Below, one piece after another: positions 11,824 to 21,300 of a DNA stretch of 36,435 bases. The notes below the pieces were generated by a model, which was not told the DNA's origin, ran no database searches, and worked only from the letters and a program-made list of their open reading frames with translations. The position numbers and the translations under genes were made by a program. Source of the stretch: Barnesiella sp. (GTDB lineage: Bacteria; Bacteroidota; Bacteroidia; Bacteroidales; Muribaculaceae); contig JAAVEW010000008.1 in NCBI GenBank assembly GCA_014801075.1, positions 12,874 to 49,308 on the forward strand, in the 5' to 3' direction. How positions within the stretch are numbered: the first letter of the stretch is position 1; each line of letters starts with the position of its first letter.

Positions 11824-12696
11824 ATGAGTTTAAACATCATTGTGCTGGCAAAGCAGGTACCCGATACCCGCAACGTCGGCAAAGATGCGATGAAAGAAGA
11901 TGGCACAATCAACCGTGCAGCGCTTCCCGCCATCTTCAATCCCGAGGACTTGAATGCTCTTGAGCAGGCTCTCCGCCTCAAAGATGCCAATCCCGGTTCG
12001 ACTGTTACGCTGCTTACCATGGGACTCCCGCGTGCATCGGAAATTATCCGTGAAGCCATGTACCGCGGTGCTGACGGCGGTATCGTGCTTACCGACCGCG
12101 TGCTCGGCGGCGCTGACACCCTCGCAACTTCCTACTCTCTGGCTCAGGCCGTGAAGAAATTCGGCAACTACGACATCATTCTCGGCGGTCGTCAGGCTAT
12201 CGACGGCGACACCGCTCAGGTAGGTCCCCAGATTGCAGAGAAACTTGGTATTCCCCAGATTACATACGCTGAAGAAATCATTGACCTCAAGGATGGCAGC
12301 GTGACTGTGAAACGTCGCCTCGAAAACGGCGTCGAGACCGTCAAGGCTCCCCTTCCCTGCGTTGTTACCGTTACCGGCTCGGCCGACGCCTGCCGTCCCC
12401 GCAACGCCCGCCGCGTCATGACCTACAAGCGTGCCGTATCACCCACCGAGAAAGCCAAACTGACTCCCGAGCAGCTCGCCATCGTTGAAGCCCGCCCCGA
12501 CCTCAATCTGCAGGAATGGAGCGCAGCCTACGTTGACGCTGACCCCGCCCAGATCGGTCTCCCCGGCTCGCCCACCAAGGTGAAAGCCATCGAAAACGTG
12601 GTGTTCACAGCCAAAGAGAGCCTCTGTCTCCAGGACAACGACGAGCAGATCGAAAACCTCGTCAAAGAGCTTATCGCTAATCATACAATCGGCTGA
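11824..12696 (+). CDS. etfB: Electron transfer flavoprotein beta subunit
   Basis: The small ETF subunit, which holds AMP or a second FAD and passes electrons between an acyl-CoA dehydrogenase and other carriers. The 290-residue protein starts MSLNIIVLAKQVPDT, the usual FixA/EtfB N-terminus, and contains the family segment LGGRQAIDGDTAQVGPQIAEKLGIPQ near residue 120. It is slightly longer than the typical 250-260 residues. It is first in a three-gene operon with etfA (29 bp gap) and an acyl-CoA dehydrogenase. Whether it is a bifurcating (FixAB-like) or plain ETF cannot be settled by eye; the extended length leaves bifurcation possible. Confidence 0.95.
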   Translation: MSLNIIVLAKQVPDTRNVGKDAMKEDGTINRAALPAIFNPEDLNALEQALRLKDANPGSTVTLLTMGLPRASEIIREAMYRGADGGIVLTDRVLGGADTLATSYSLAQAVKKFGNYDIILGGRQAIDGDTAQVGPQIAEKLGIPQITYAEEIIDLKDGSVTVKRRLENGVETVKAPLPCVVTVTGSADACRPRNARRVMTYKRAVSPTEKAKLTPEQLAIVEARPDLNLQEWSAAYVDADPAQIGLPGSPTKVKAIENVVFTAKESLCLQDNDEQIENLVKELIANHTIG

Positions 12697-12725
12697 TTCC
12701 GGCCGCCTCAATTAAATTTAAGAAA

Positions 12726-13754
12726 ATGGCAGACAACAATAATCTTATCGTATATTGCGAATATGAGGACGGCAAAATAGCCGACGTGAGCCTCGAACTG
12801 CTCACCAAAGGCCGTCACCTCGCCGACAAATTGGGAGTGAAGCTCGAAGCTCTTGTCATCGGCGACAATCTTAAGGACGTTGAAAAACAGATTGCTCCCT
12901 ACGGAGCCGACGTTATCTACAAAGTAGAGGATGCCCGTCTGTTCCCCTATACCTCCAACCCCCACGCTGCGGTGCTTATCAACCTCTTCAAGGAAATCAA
13001 GCCCCAGATTTGCCTCATGGGCGCCACCTGCATCGGCCGCGACCTCGGTCCCCGCGTGTCATCATCGCTCCACAGCGGTCTGACCGCCGACTGTACCTCG
13101 CTCGAAATCGGCGACCACAAGGACCCCAAGACAGGCAAGGAATATACCGACCTGCTCTATCAGATTCGTCCCGCATTCGGCGGTAACATCGTGGCTACCA
13201 TCGTCAACCCCGACTGCCGTCCCCAGATGGCTACAGTGCGCGAGGGCGTGATGAAGAAAGAGGTATTCGATGCCAACCACAAAGCCGAAGTCATCGACCT
13301 CGACCCCAAGAAATATGTTTCTGACGCTGACTTCGTGGTTGAAATCATCGACCGTCATATCGAGAAATCGAAAATCAACATCAAGAATTCACCCATCATC
13401 GTGGCCGGCGGCTACGGCGTAGGCTCGAAAGAAAACTTCGATATGCTCTATGACCTCGCCAACACTCTCGGCGCCGAAGTAGGCGCTTCGCGTGCGGCTG
13501 TCGATGCAGGTTTCTGCGAGCATGAGCGCCAGATTGGTCAGACCGGTGTTACCGTCCGTCCCAAGCTCTACATCGCCTGCGGTATCTCAGGTCAGATACA
13601 GCACATCGCCGGCATGCAGGAAAGTTCAATCATCATCTCGGTTAACAACGACCCCAATGCCCCCATCAACACTATCGCCGACTACGTAATCACCGGCAAT
13701 ATCGAAGATGTGCTCCCCAAACTCATTAAATATTATAAGAAAAACTCGAAATAA
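12726..13754 (+). CDS. etfA: Electron transfer flavoprotein alpha subunit
   Basis: The large, FAD-binding ETF subunit. The 342-residue protein has the N-terminal ETF domain and the C-terminal FAD domain with ASRAAVDAGF, QIGQTGVTVRPKLYIACGISG, QHIAGM and SVNNDPNAPI (about residues 255-310), the family signature that wraps the FAD. It follows etfB by 29 bp and precedes the acyl-CoA dehydrogenase by 9 bp, so all three should be made together. No ferredoxin-like N-terminal domain is fused. Confidence 0.96.
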   Translation: MADNNNLIVYCEYEDGKIADVSLELLTKGRHLADKLGVKLEALVIGDNLKDVEKQIAPYGADVIYKVEDARLFPYTSNPHAAVLINLFKEIKPQICLMGATCIGRDLGPRVSSSLHSGLTADCTSLEIGDHKDPKTGKEYTDLLYQIRPAFGGNIVATIVNPDCRPQMATVREGVMKKEVFDANHKAEVIDLDPKKYVSDADFVVEIIDRHIEKSKINIKNSPIIVAGGYGVGSKENFDMLYDLANTLGAEVGASRAAVDAGFCEHERQIGQTGVTVRPKLYIACGISGQIQHIAGMQESSIIISVNNDPNAPINTIADYVITGNIEDVLPKLIKYYKKNSK

Positions 13755-13763
13755 CAGCTCGAT

Positions 13764-15470
13764 ATGGCTAACTTTTATACAGATAACCCCGATTTAAAGC
13801 TGCATCTTTCTCACCCGTTGATGAAGAAAATTGTCGAGCTCAAAGAGCGCGGCTACGCTGATGCAAAAGAATATAACGATGCGCCCGTCGACTTCGAGGA
13901 CGCTATGGACAACTACGACAAGGTGCTCGAAATCGTAGGCGACCTCTGCGGCGAAATCATCGCCGGCAACGCCGAAGACGTTGACCACCAGGGCCCCCAC
14001 GTTGAAAACGGCCGCGTAGTTTACGCCGACAAGACCAAGGAAAACCTCGAAGCCTGCCGCAAGGCCGGCCTCATGGGTATGGCTATGCCCCGTCGCCTCG
14101 GCGGTCTCAACTTCCCCATCACCCCCTACATCATGGCTGCCGACATCGTGAGCCGTGCCGACACAGGTTTTGAAAACCTCTGGGGCTTGCAGGACTGCGC
14201 CGAGACCATCTACGAATTTGCTGACGAGGACCAGAAGAAACGCTACATCCCCCGCGTGTGCGAAGGCGAGACCATGTCAATGGACCTCACCGAGCCCGAC
14301 GCCGGTTCTGACCTCCAGTCAGTTATGCTCAAAGCCACTCAGAAAGAGGACGGCTCTTGGGTGCTCAACGGTGTTAAGCGCTTCATCACCAACGGTGACG
14401 CCGACATCCACCTGGTACTCGCCCGCTCTGAGGACGGCACCAAGGACGGTCGCGGTCTGTCAATGTTCATCTACGACAAGCGCAACGGCGGTGTGACAGT
14501 GCGTCGCATCGAAAACAAGATGGGTATCAAGGGTTCACCCACCTGCGAGCTCGTCTACAAGAATGCTCCCGCCGAACTCTGCGGCACTCGCCGTATGGGT
14601 CTTATCAAATACGTTATGGCCCTCATGAACGGTGCCCGTCTTGGCATCGCAGCTCAGTCGGTAGGTGTAAGCGAAATCGCTTACCGCGAGGCTCTCGGCT
14701 ACGCCAAGGACCGTATGCAGTTTGGCAAAGCCATCATCGAGTTCCCCGCTGTCTATGAGATGCTTGCTGTGATGAAAGCCAAACTGGACGCTTCTCGCTG
14801 CCTCCTCTACGAGACCGCCCGCTACGTCGACCTCTACAAGGCTTACGAAGATATCGAGAAAGAGCGTAAACTCACTCCTGAAGAGAAGGCCGAGCTCAAA
14901 CTCTACCGCAAATATGCCGACGCCTGCACTCCCATGGCCAAAGGCATGTCGAGCGAATACTGTAACCAGAACGCCTACGACTGTATCCAGATACACGGCG
15001 GTTCGGGCTTCATGAAGGACTATGCCTGCGAACGCGTTTACCGCGACGCCCGCATCACTTCAATCTATGAAGGTACCACCCAGCTGCAGGTAGTGGCCGC
15101 TATCCGCCACGTCACCACCGGCACCTACGCTGCCCTCATGGACGAGTACGCCAAGATGGAAGTAAGCGAAACCCTCGCTCCCGTCAAGGAAATGCTCGAA
15201 GGTCTCCGCGCCAAGTATCAGGCTGCCATCGACAAGGTGAACGAGGTTAATCAGCCCGCATTCACCGACTTCATGGCACGTCGTCTCGTCGAAATGGCCG
15301 GTGACATCATCATGGCTTACCTCCTCATCACCGACGCTACCCGCTACAACAGCGAGTCGCTGACCAAGAGCGCCATCGTCTACGGCAACATGGTACGCGC
15401 TGAAGTTGAAAAGCATGCTGAGTTCATCGCCAACTTCTGCCCCTGCCAGCTCGACGTCTACAAAGCGTAA
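13764..15470 (+). CDS. Long acyl-CoA dehydrogenase partnered with the ETF
   Basis: A flavin-dependent dehydrogenase that oxidises (or, run in reverse with ETF, reduces) an acyl-CoA at the alpha-beta bond. The core is complete: MDLTEPDAGSDLQ (FAD/substrate signature near residue 175), RMQFGKAIIEFPAV near 315, and IHGGSGFMKDYACERVYRDAR then SIYEGT with the candidate catalytic Glu436. At 568 residues it is well above the roughly 380 of short or medium-chain enzymes because of a C-terminal extension after residue 450 or so and an insert around 365-385. Its direct linkage to etfBA makes the ETF its likely electron partner. The exact substrate cannot be read from the sequence; no enoyl-CoA hydratase or thiolase is nearby. 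Confidence 0.93.
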   Translation: MANFYTDNPDLKLHLSHPLMKKIVELKERGYADAKEYNDAPVDFEDAMDNYDKVLEIVGDLCGEIIAGNAEDVDHQGPHVENGRVVYADKTKENLEACRKAGLMGMAMPRRLGGLNFPITPYIMAADIVSRADTGFENLWGLQDCAETIYEFADEDQKKRYIPRVCEGETMSMDLTEPDAGSDLQSVMLKATQKEDGSWVLNGVKRFITNGDADIHLVLARSEDGTKDGRGLSMFIYDKRNGGVTVRRIENKMGIKGSPTCELVYKNAPAELCGTRRMGLIKYVMALMNGARLGIAAQSVGVSEIAYREALGYAKDRMQFGKAIIEFPAVYEMLAVMKAKLDASRCLLYETARYVDLYKAYEDIEKERKLTPEEKAELKLYRKYADACTPMAKGMSSEYCNQNAYDCIQIHGGSGFMKDYACERVYRDARITSIYEGTTQLQVVAAIRHVTTGTYAALMDEYAKMEVSETLAPVKEMLEGLRAKYQAAIDKVNEVNQPAFTDFMARRLVEMAGDIIMAYLLITDATRYNSESLTKSAIVYGNMVRAEVEKHAEFIANFCPCQLDVYKA

Positions 15471-15504
15471 TCCCGAAGCCCTCAGGCTTCAACCACCATA
15501 CCGA

Positions 15505-15539
15505 GGCTTTCACGCACCACAGCGTGAAAGCCTTTTTTT
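15505..15539 (+). terminator. Intrinsic terminator of the etf operon
   Basis: A perfect 11-bp stem, GGCTTTCACGC (15505-15515) and GCGTGAAAGCC (15522-15532), with a 6-nt loop and seven T directly after. It lies 35 bp past the acyl-CoA dehydrogenase stop. Confidence 0.95.
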
Positions 15540-15601
15540 ACTGAATATTAAGGCCTTTTTTTACTAATAATTTTGGTAATACTTTTACTAAAATTTTGGT
15601 A
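15530..15601 (+). repeat. Degenerate direct repeats, period about 23-24 bp
   Basis: GCCTTTTTTTACT occurs perfectly at 15530-15542 and 15553-15565. Then TTTTACTAATAATTTTGGTA (15559-15578) is repeated with one base missing at 15583-15601. The repeats run from the terminator T-tract into the -33 element of the next promoter. Confidence 0.8.
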
Positions 15602-15625
15602 CTATGGATTATTATTGTACATTTG
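15595..15625 (+). promoter_or_regulatory. Promoter of the tandem lipoprotein genes
   Basis: TTTG at 15595-15598, exactly 19 bases, then TACATTTG at 15618-15625, a perfect Bacteroidota promoter. The leader to the first lipoprotein ATG would be about 115 nt. Confidence 0.85.
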
Positions 15626-15744
15626 TGAAAACCGTGCTGAGTCTAAGATTGTTAGATTCGGAGAGCAATCATATTAGTGGAGCAAAACATGAAATATGAC
15701 TGTATTTGAATTTTTCAGCTATTTAATTTTATCAGCTTTTTAAA

Positions 15745-16260
15745 ATGAAGAAGATTTTACTCATTCCGGCTATAGCCTCAGTAGTGTTTTTCACAGGCTG
15801 TAACCTTACAGGAAGCAAGCAGGACAAGACTGCCGACGAAAATACCGCAACCGAAACGCTCGACGGCGAGTCAGAGCCGGGCGACACCTCGGCACTCGTC
15901 TCCGTGCAGCCGCTGCCCGACAACAGTATCGCCGAGCGCATCATATCAAAGTTCAACCAGGGACCGGCTGTCAACAACTCCGACTACTCCGACGCCCTCG
16001 ATTATGCAGAGCTTTATCTGATGCTCTCCTCCGACCCCATCGCCCTCATTCACGGCACACCCGACGATGCAGAGCGCAAGGCTGCTTTCGACTCGCTCGC
16101 ATCGCTGCAGAACAAATATCCCTACAATGAGCAACTGATGGAAATCCTCTCACAGGGCGCCGAACTCAAGAAGACCGAGGGCGGACTCGTGCCCATGAAC
16201 GAGGACAACCGTGCCCGTCTCGACGCTCTCAACGGCGCCTACGACAACCTTGCAAAGTAA
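15745..16260 (+). CDS. Small lipoprotein of unknown function (first of a tandem pair)
   Basis: I do not recognise the family. The 171-residue product has a lipoprotein signal peptide (MKKILLIPAIASVVFFTGC, lipidated Cys19) followed by an acidic, Thr/Asp/Glu-rich linker to about residue 55. The rest is soluble and mainly helical. The segment around residues 68-95 (IISKFNQG, then DYSDALDYAELYL) resembles the same region of the next gene product. The gene is expressed from its own promoter just after the etf terminator. Function unknown; probably anchored in a membrane facing the periplasm or outside. Confidence 0.8.
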   Translation: MKKILLIPAIASVVFFTGCNLTGSKQDKTADENTATETLDGESEPGDTSALVSVQPLPDNSIAERIISKFNQGPAVNNSDYSDALDYAELYLMLSSDPIALIHGTPDDAERKAAFDSLASLQNKYPYNEQLMEILSQGAELKKTEGGLVPMNEDNRARLDALNGAYDNLAK

Positions 16261-16299
16261 TCATTATCATTTTTATTAATTTTTTAAATCCAAATCACA

Positions 16300-16728
16300 A
16301 TGAAAAAGTTATTCACAACCATGCTCGGCCTCGCGCTGATTCTCTCAATCTCAGTTCTCGCATCATGCCGTGGCGGCGAAACCAACGCAGCAGCCGACAA
16401 CGCTTCAATGAAACCTATCGTTGAGAAATTCGAGGCCGGCGAACAACTCACTGAAGCTGAGTACTCAACAGTGCTCGACTATGTGGATGCTGCCGTTGAT
16501 GAAGCTGCCCCCCTTTCAGAAGAATTTAAGGAAGCATACGAAAGCGGCAATGAAACTAAGATGGACGATGTGCAGAAGAAAGGCGAAGAACTCGAAGCTA
16601 AATACGAGTATATGAATGACGCTCTCAAGATTCTGTATGCTGCTAATGAAGAAGATGCAGGCGAAGCCAACGTAGAAAAAGGCAAAAAAATTTACGAGAA
16701 AATGCAGAAAGTCGGTCTCAATTTCTAA
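16300..16728 (+). CDS. Small lipoprotein of unknown function (second of a tandem pair)
   Basis: A 142-residue lipoprotein with signal MKKLFTTMLGLALILSISVL and lipobox LASC (Cys23). The mature part is acidic, Lys/Glu-rich and predicted mostly helical. IVEKFEAGEQLTEAEYSTVL (about residues 39-58) lines up with the first lipoprotein, suggesting an old gene duplication or a shared small helical domain. It starts 39 bp after its neighbour and is followed by a hairpin terminator, so the two form an operon. I see no motif that points to a function. Confidence 0.8.
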   Translation: MKKLFTTMLGLALILSISVLASCRGGETNAAADNASMKPIVEKFEAGEQLTEAEYSTVLDYVDAAVDEAAPLSEEFKEAYESGNETKMDDVQKKGEELEAKYEYMNDALKILYAANEEDAGEANVEKGKKIYEKMQKVGLNF

Positions 16729-16750
16729 TTATCAACCGACCACAATAATA

Positions 16751-16784
16751 CAAGAGGGTGGGCCAATCAAGGCTCACCCTCTTG
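16751..16784. terminator. Hairpin between the convergent lipoprotein and gltD genes
   Basis: A 14-bp stem, CAAGAGGGTGGGCC (16751-16764) with GGCTCACCCTCTTG (16771-16784), one G-U pair, 6-nt loop. It lies in the gap between convergent genes, 22 bp past the lipoprotein stop and 22 bp past the gltD stop. The T-tract is weak on both sides; probably bidirectional. Confidence 0.75.
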
Positions 16785-16806
16785 CTGTTTCATAAGTTGA
16801 TGCAAT

Positions 16807-18231
16807 TTACTTTCCTGACAGCATGCGGTCGATGGCGGCTGCGGTGTCGCGGCCCGATGCTATGCAGCGCACTACGAGCGAGGCGCCTGTGGCGGCATCG
16901 CCGGCGGCGAATACCTTGTCGACGCTGCTGCGGTGGGTGGAGTCGACCTTTACGTTCTTGCTGGCATCGGTCTCCACGCCGAGCTGTTCGAGCAATCCTT
17001 CCTGCACGGGGTTGGTGAAACCCATTGCCAGCAGCACGAGGTCTGCCTTGATGACTTCGGTGCGACCCGTGTGGTTGAGGTTCATGCGGCCTGTCTCGGG
17101 GTCTTTCTCCCAAGTGACTTCCTCCACCTCCACTTCGGTGACACGTCCGTCGCGTCCGCGGATAGCACGGGTGTCGAGCAGCCAGCGACGGTCGCAACCC
17201 TCTTCGTGCGACGACGATGTTTTCAGCACCACGGGCCAGTAGGGCCACGGAGTGTCGGGATTCTCGCCGACCGGGGGCTTCGGCATGATTTCAATCTGGG
17301 TGACCGAGAGGCAGCCCTGACGGTGCGACGTGCCCACGCAGTCACTGCCGGTGTCGCCTCCGCCGATTACGAGCACGTGCTTGCCCTTGGCCGTGATGCG
17401 CTCGTCGGCGGGAATGTCAACCCCCGCGTTGACACGGTTCTGCTGCTGAAGCAGTTCGAGGGCGAAATGCACCCCCTTAAGTTCGCGTCCCTCCACCTTG
17501 AGGTCACGGGGCACACCCGAACCGATGGCCACGCACACTGCGTCGTAATCCTTCAAAATCTCGTCGGCGGGTATATCCTTGCCCACCTCCACGTTGTAGC
17601 GAAACTCCACGCCTTCCTGCTCCATCAGCGCTATGCGGCGGTCGATGACGCTCTTGTTGAGTTTGAAATCGGGGATACCGTAGCGCAGAAGTCCGCCCGC
17701 GGCCTCGCTCTTCTCAAACACGGTGACGCTATGTCCCTTGCGGTTGAGACGGTTGGCACACGCCAATCCTGCGGGGCCCGAACCGATGACGGCCACGCGC
17801 TTGCCGGTGCGGCGCGCGGGAATGCGCGGTGTCACTATCCCTTCAAGGAATGCGCGCTCCACGATGGCGCACTCATTCTCGCGGATAGTCACAGGTTCGT
17901 GCTGCTTGTTGAGCACGCAGCCTTTCTCGCACAGCGCGGGGCATACGCGGCCCGTGAACTCGGGGAAGTCGTCGGTGGCGGTAAGAAGGTCGTAAGCGCC
18001 CTTTATATCATTCTTGTAGAGGCGGTCCTGCCATTCAGGCTGCTTGTTGCCCAGAGGGCAGCTCCAGTGGCAGAAGGGGACGCCGCACTCCATGCAGCGC
18101 GATGCCTGCAGGCGACGGTCCTCGGGGTTGAGTGTCTGTTCCACCTCGCCGTAGTCGCGGATACGGTCGGCAACGGGACGATAGCCGGCCTCTTTGCGGT
18201 GTATTGTCAGAAATGCTTTAGGATTTCCCAT
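16807..18231 (-). CDS. gltD: Glutamate synthase small subunit
   Basis: The NADPH-oxidising flavoprotein half of glutamate synthase, feeding electrons to GltB. The 474-residue protein has the N-terminal iron-sulfur cysteine clusters CMECGVPFCHWSCPLGN (about residues 47-62) and CPALCEKGC (about 97-105). An FAD-binding VAVIGSGPAGLACANRL follows near 147 and an NADPH-binding VLVIGGGDTGSDC near 285. Length and order are those of bacterial GltD. It follows gltB on the minus strand with a 109-bp gap that carries a strong hairpin. The long open frame on the opposite strand (16933-18432) is a shadow of this gene. Confidence 0.97.
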   Translation of the reverse strand: MGNPKAFLTIHRKEAGYRPVADRIRDYGEVEQTLNPEDRRLQASRCMECGVPFCHWSCPLGNKQPEWQDRLYKNDIKGAYDLLTATDDFPEFTGRVCPALCEKGCVLNKQHEPVTIRENECAIVERAFLEGIVTPRIPARRTGKRVAVIGSGPAGLACANRLNRKGHSVTVFEKSEAAGGLLRYGIPDFKLNKSVIDRRIALMEQEGVEFRYNVEVGKDIPADEILKDYDAVCVAIGSGVPRDLKVEGRELKGVHFALELLQQQNRVNAGVDIPADERITAKGKHVLVIGGGDTGSDCVGTSHRQGCLSVTQIEIMPKPPVGENPDTPWPYWPVVLKTSSSHEEGCDRRWLLDTRAIRGRDGRVTEVEVEEVTWEKDPETGRMNLNHTGRTEVIKADLVLLAMGFTNPVQEGLLEQLGVETDASKNVKVDSTHRSSVDKVFAAGDAATGASLVVRCIASGRDTAAAIDRMLSGK

Positions 18232-18247
18232 AATATCTATGTGTTGT

Positions 18248-18285
18248 GGCAGCGGGCCGGAGCGAGAGGGGGTGGCCCGGCTGCC
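18248..18285. other. GC-rich hairpin in the gltB-gltD gap
   Basis: GGCAGCGGGCC (18248-18258) pairs with GGCCCGGCTGCC (18274-18285) with a single bulged G. In the direction of gltBD transcription no T-tract follows. It may act as an RNA processing or stability element setting the gltB:gltD ratio. Confidence 0.6.
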
Positions 18286-18340
18286 TTTATTTATTCTGTT
18301 GTGTTATGTAACTCGTCGGTTATCAGTGATTTTACCGTTA

Positions 18341-21300
18341 TCAGTCGCGATCGAGGTCGAGGCTTGCAATTTTGCGTTGCAGTGACTCCATCTTCTCGTC
18401 GTGAAGCACCTTCTTGTACTCGAAGGGGATAATCTTGATAAACTGGCCCACGTACTCGTTCCAGTTGTCGAGCATGCGGCCGGCAAGCGGGCTGCGGGTG
18501 TGCTTGTAGTGGTTGGAAATGAGGCGGTGAAGTTCGCGGTTATCGCTCATCTCCTCTATCAGCGAGAGTTCGACCATCTCCATGTTGCAGTAGTAGTCGA
18601 AGTCGCCTTCGGGGTTCCACACGTAGGCCACGCCGCCGCTCATACCTGCGGCGAAGTTGCGTCCCGTGGTGCCGAGCACTACAGTGCGTCCGCCTGTCAT
18701 GTACTCGCAGCAGTGGTCACCGACACCCTCCACAACGGCAGTGGCGCCCGAGTTGCGCACGCAGAAGCGTTCACCCACGCGGCCGTTGATATATACCTCG
18801 CCCGACGTTGCGCCGTAGAGCAGTGTGTTGCCGGCGATGATATTCTCCTCGGGAGCGAAGTTGGAGCCTGCGGGGGGCACGATTACAATCTTGCCGCCGG
18901 AGAGACCTTTACCCACGTAGTCGTTGGCGTCGCCTTCGAGACGGAACGAGATGCCGTGAGCGAGGAATGCACCGAAACTCTGACCCGCCGAGCCTTTGAA
19001 TATCACCGAGATAGTGTTGTCGGGCAACCCGTCGTTGCCATATTTCTTGGCTACGACGCCCGAGAGCATGGCGCCCACGGAGCGGTCGGTGTTGGTGATG
19101 GGGAAGTCGAGTTCAACCGGCATACCGCTCTCCAGAGCGGGGTAGGCGCGGCTTATAAGCTTGCGGTCAAGCACGTTGGCTATATCGTGCTCCTGCGAGG
19201 TGACGTTGATGATGGCGTTCTTCTGTGACTCCTCGGGGGTGAATATGATGCGCGACAGGTCGAGGTGAGTGGTCTTGGGGGTGACACATCCGGCCTTCAC
19301 TGTCAGCAGGTCGCTGCGGCCTATCACTTCGTTGAGCGAGCGGAAACCGAGCGATGCGAGAGTTTCGCGTATCTCCTGCGCAAGGAACTTGAAGAAGTTG
19401 ATTACATACTCCGAGCGGCCGAGGAAGCGGCGGCGCAGCTCCTCGTTCTGCGTGGCTACGCCTACGGGGCAGGTGTTGGTGTGGCACTTGCGCATCATGA
19501 CGCAGCCGAGCACTATAAGTGCGCTCGTGGCAAAACCATACTCCTCGGCGCCGAGCATCGACATGATGATGACATCGCGCGCCGTCTTGAGTTGTCCGTC
19601 GACCTGCAGTTTCACCTGGCCGCGCAGATTGTTGAGCACGAGGGTCTGCTGCGTTTCGGCAAGACCTATCTCGGAGGGGAGTCCGGCATAGCGGATAGAG
19701 CTTGCGGGGGATGCTCCCGTGCCGCCCTCGGCGCCCGAGATGGTGATAAGGTCGCTCTTGGCCTTGGCAACGCCGGCCGCGATTGTACCTACACCGCTTT
19801 CCGACACGAGTTTGACGCTCACGCGGGCATCGGGATTCACATTCTTCAGGTCGAAGATGAGCTGTGCGAGGTCCTCGATAGAGTAGATGTCGTGGTGAGG
19901 GGGAGGGGATATGAGGGAAATGCCGGGGATGGAGTGGCGGGTGCGGGCAATGATTTTGTCAACCTTGAATCCGGGCAACTGGCCGCCCTCGCCGGGCTTG
20001 GCACCCTGCGCTATTTTAATCTGTATCTCGTCGGCATTGACGAGGTATTCGGTAGTGACGCCGAAACGTCCCGATGCCACCTGCTTGATGGCCGAGCGGG
20101 CCGATGTGCCGTCCTCGCGGGGCTTGAAGCGGGCTGCGTCCTCGCCACCCTCGCCGGTGTTAGAGCGCGCGCCTATGGCGTTCATGGCTATGCCGAGCGC
20201 TTCGTGGGCCTCGCGCGAGATTGAGCCGAACGACATTGCGCCCGTCACGAAGCGGCGCATGATATCCTCTATCGGTTCCACCTCCTCCACGGGGATAGGT
20301 GTGCCGGGCTTGAAGTCGAGGAAGTCGCGGATAAATATAGGTTGGGGCTTGTTGTCGACAAGCGATGTGAATTCCTTGAATTTCTTATAGCTGCCGAGGC
20401 GTGTCGCAATCTGCAGCGTGGCTATGGTCTCGGGGTTCCAGGCGTGTGACTCGCCGTCCTTGCGGAATGAGTATTGGCCGATGTGTCGTATCGGGGCCTC
20501 GGTGTCATAGTCCTCGGAGAATGCTTCGGCATGGTTGAGGATGATTTCGCGCTGAAGGTCGGCCATGTCGATACCGCCGATTTTTGAAATCGTCTCGCCG
20601 AAGTAGGTGCGGGTTATATCCTCGCCCAGACCGATGGCTTCGAAGAGTTGCGCGCCCTTGTAGGAGGTGAGGGTGGAGATACCCATTTTCGACATGACTT
20701 TGAGCAGACCTTTGTCCACGGCCTTGATGAAGTTTTTCTCGGCGGTGTGGAAGTCGAGCTGTATCTCCTTGCTCTTGACGAGACTATCGATGACGGCGAA
20801 AGCAAGGTAGGGGTTGACGGCGCTCGCTCCGTAGCCTGAAAGGAGGGCGAAGTGCATCACCTCACGGGCGTCGGCGGTCTCGACGATGAGGGCCGTCTGC
20901 ACGCGTTTCTTGCGGTCGATGAGGTGATGGTGCACGGCCGATGTTGCCAGCAGCGAGGGGATGGGAGCGTGGGTGGCGTCGGTGCCGCGGTCGGAGAGCA
21001 CGATGTAGTTGCAACCCTCGTCGACGGCCTGCTCGGCTTGCTCGCACAGGCTCTCGATAGCCTTTGCGAGGGCGTCGTCGCCGCCGTTTACGTCAAAGGT
21101 CATGGGGAGTTTGCGGGTGTTGAATCCTTTGTAGCGGAGGTTGCAGAGTATGTCGAGCTCCTGGTTGGTGATGATGGGGCGTTTGAGTTCCACCATCTTG
21201 CACAGCTCGGGGCTGGGGCTCATGAGGTTCATGTTGATGGCGCCGATGTAGCTGTCGAGGCTCATCACAAGCTCCTCGCGCAGAGGGTCGATAGGGGGAT

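Noticed and set aside
16933-18432. 499-codon open frame on the plus strand opposite gltD and the end of gltB
   Set aside because: It lies antisense to a fully supported gene, has a biased composition with many His, Val, Ala and Gly, no domain or motif, and crosses the boundary between two real genes. It is a GC-rich shadow frame.
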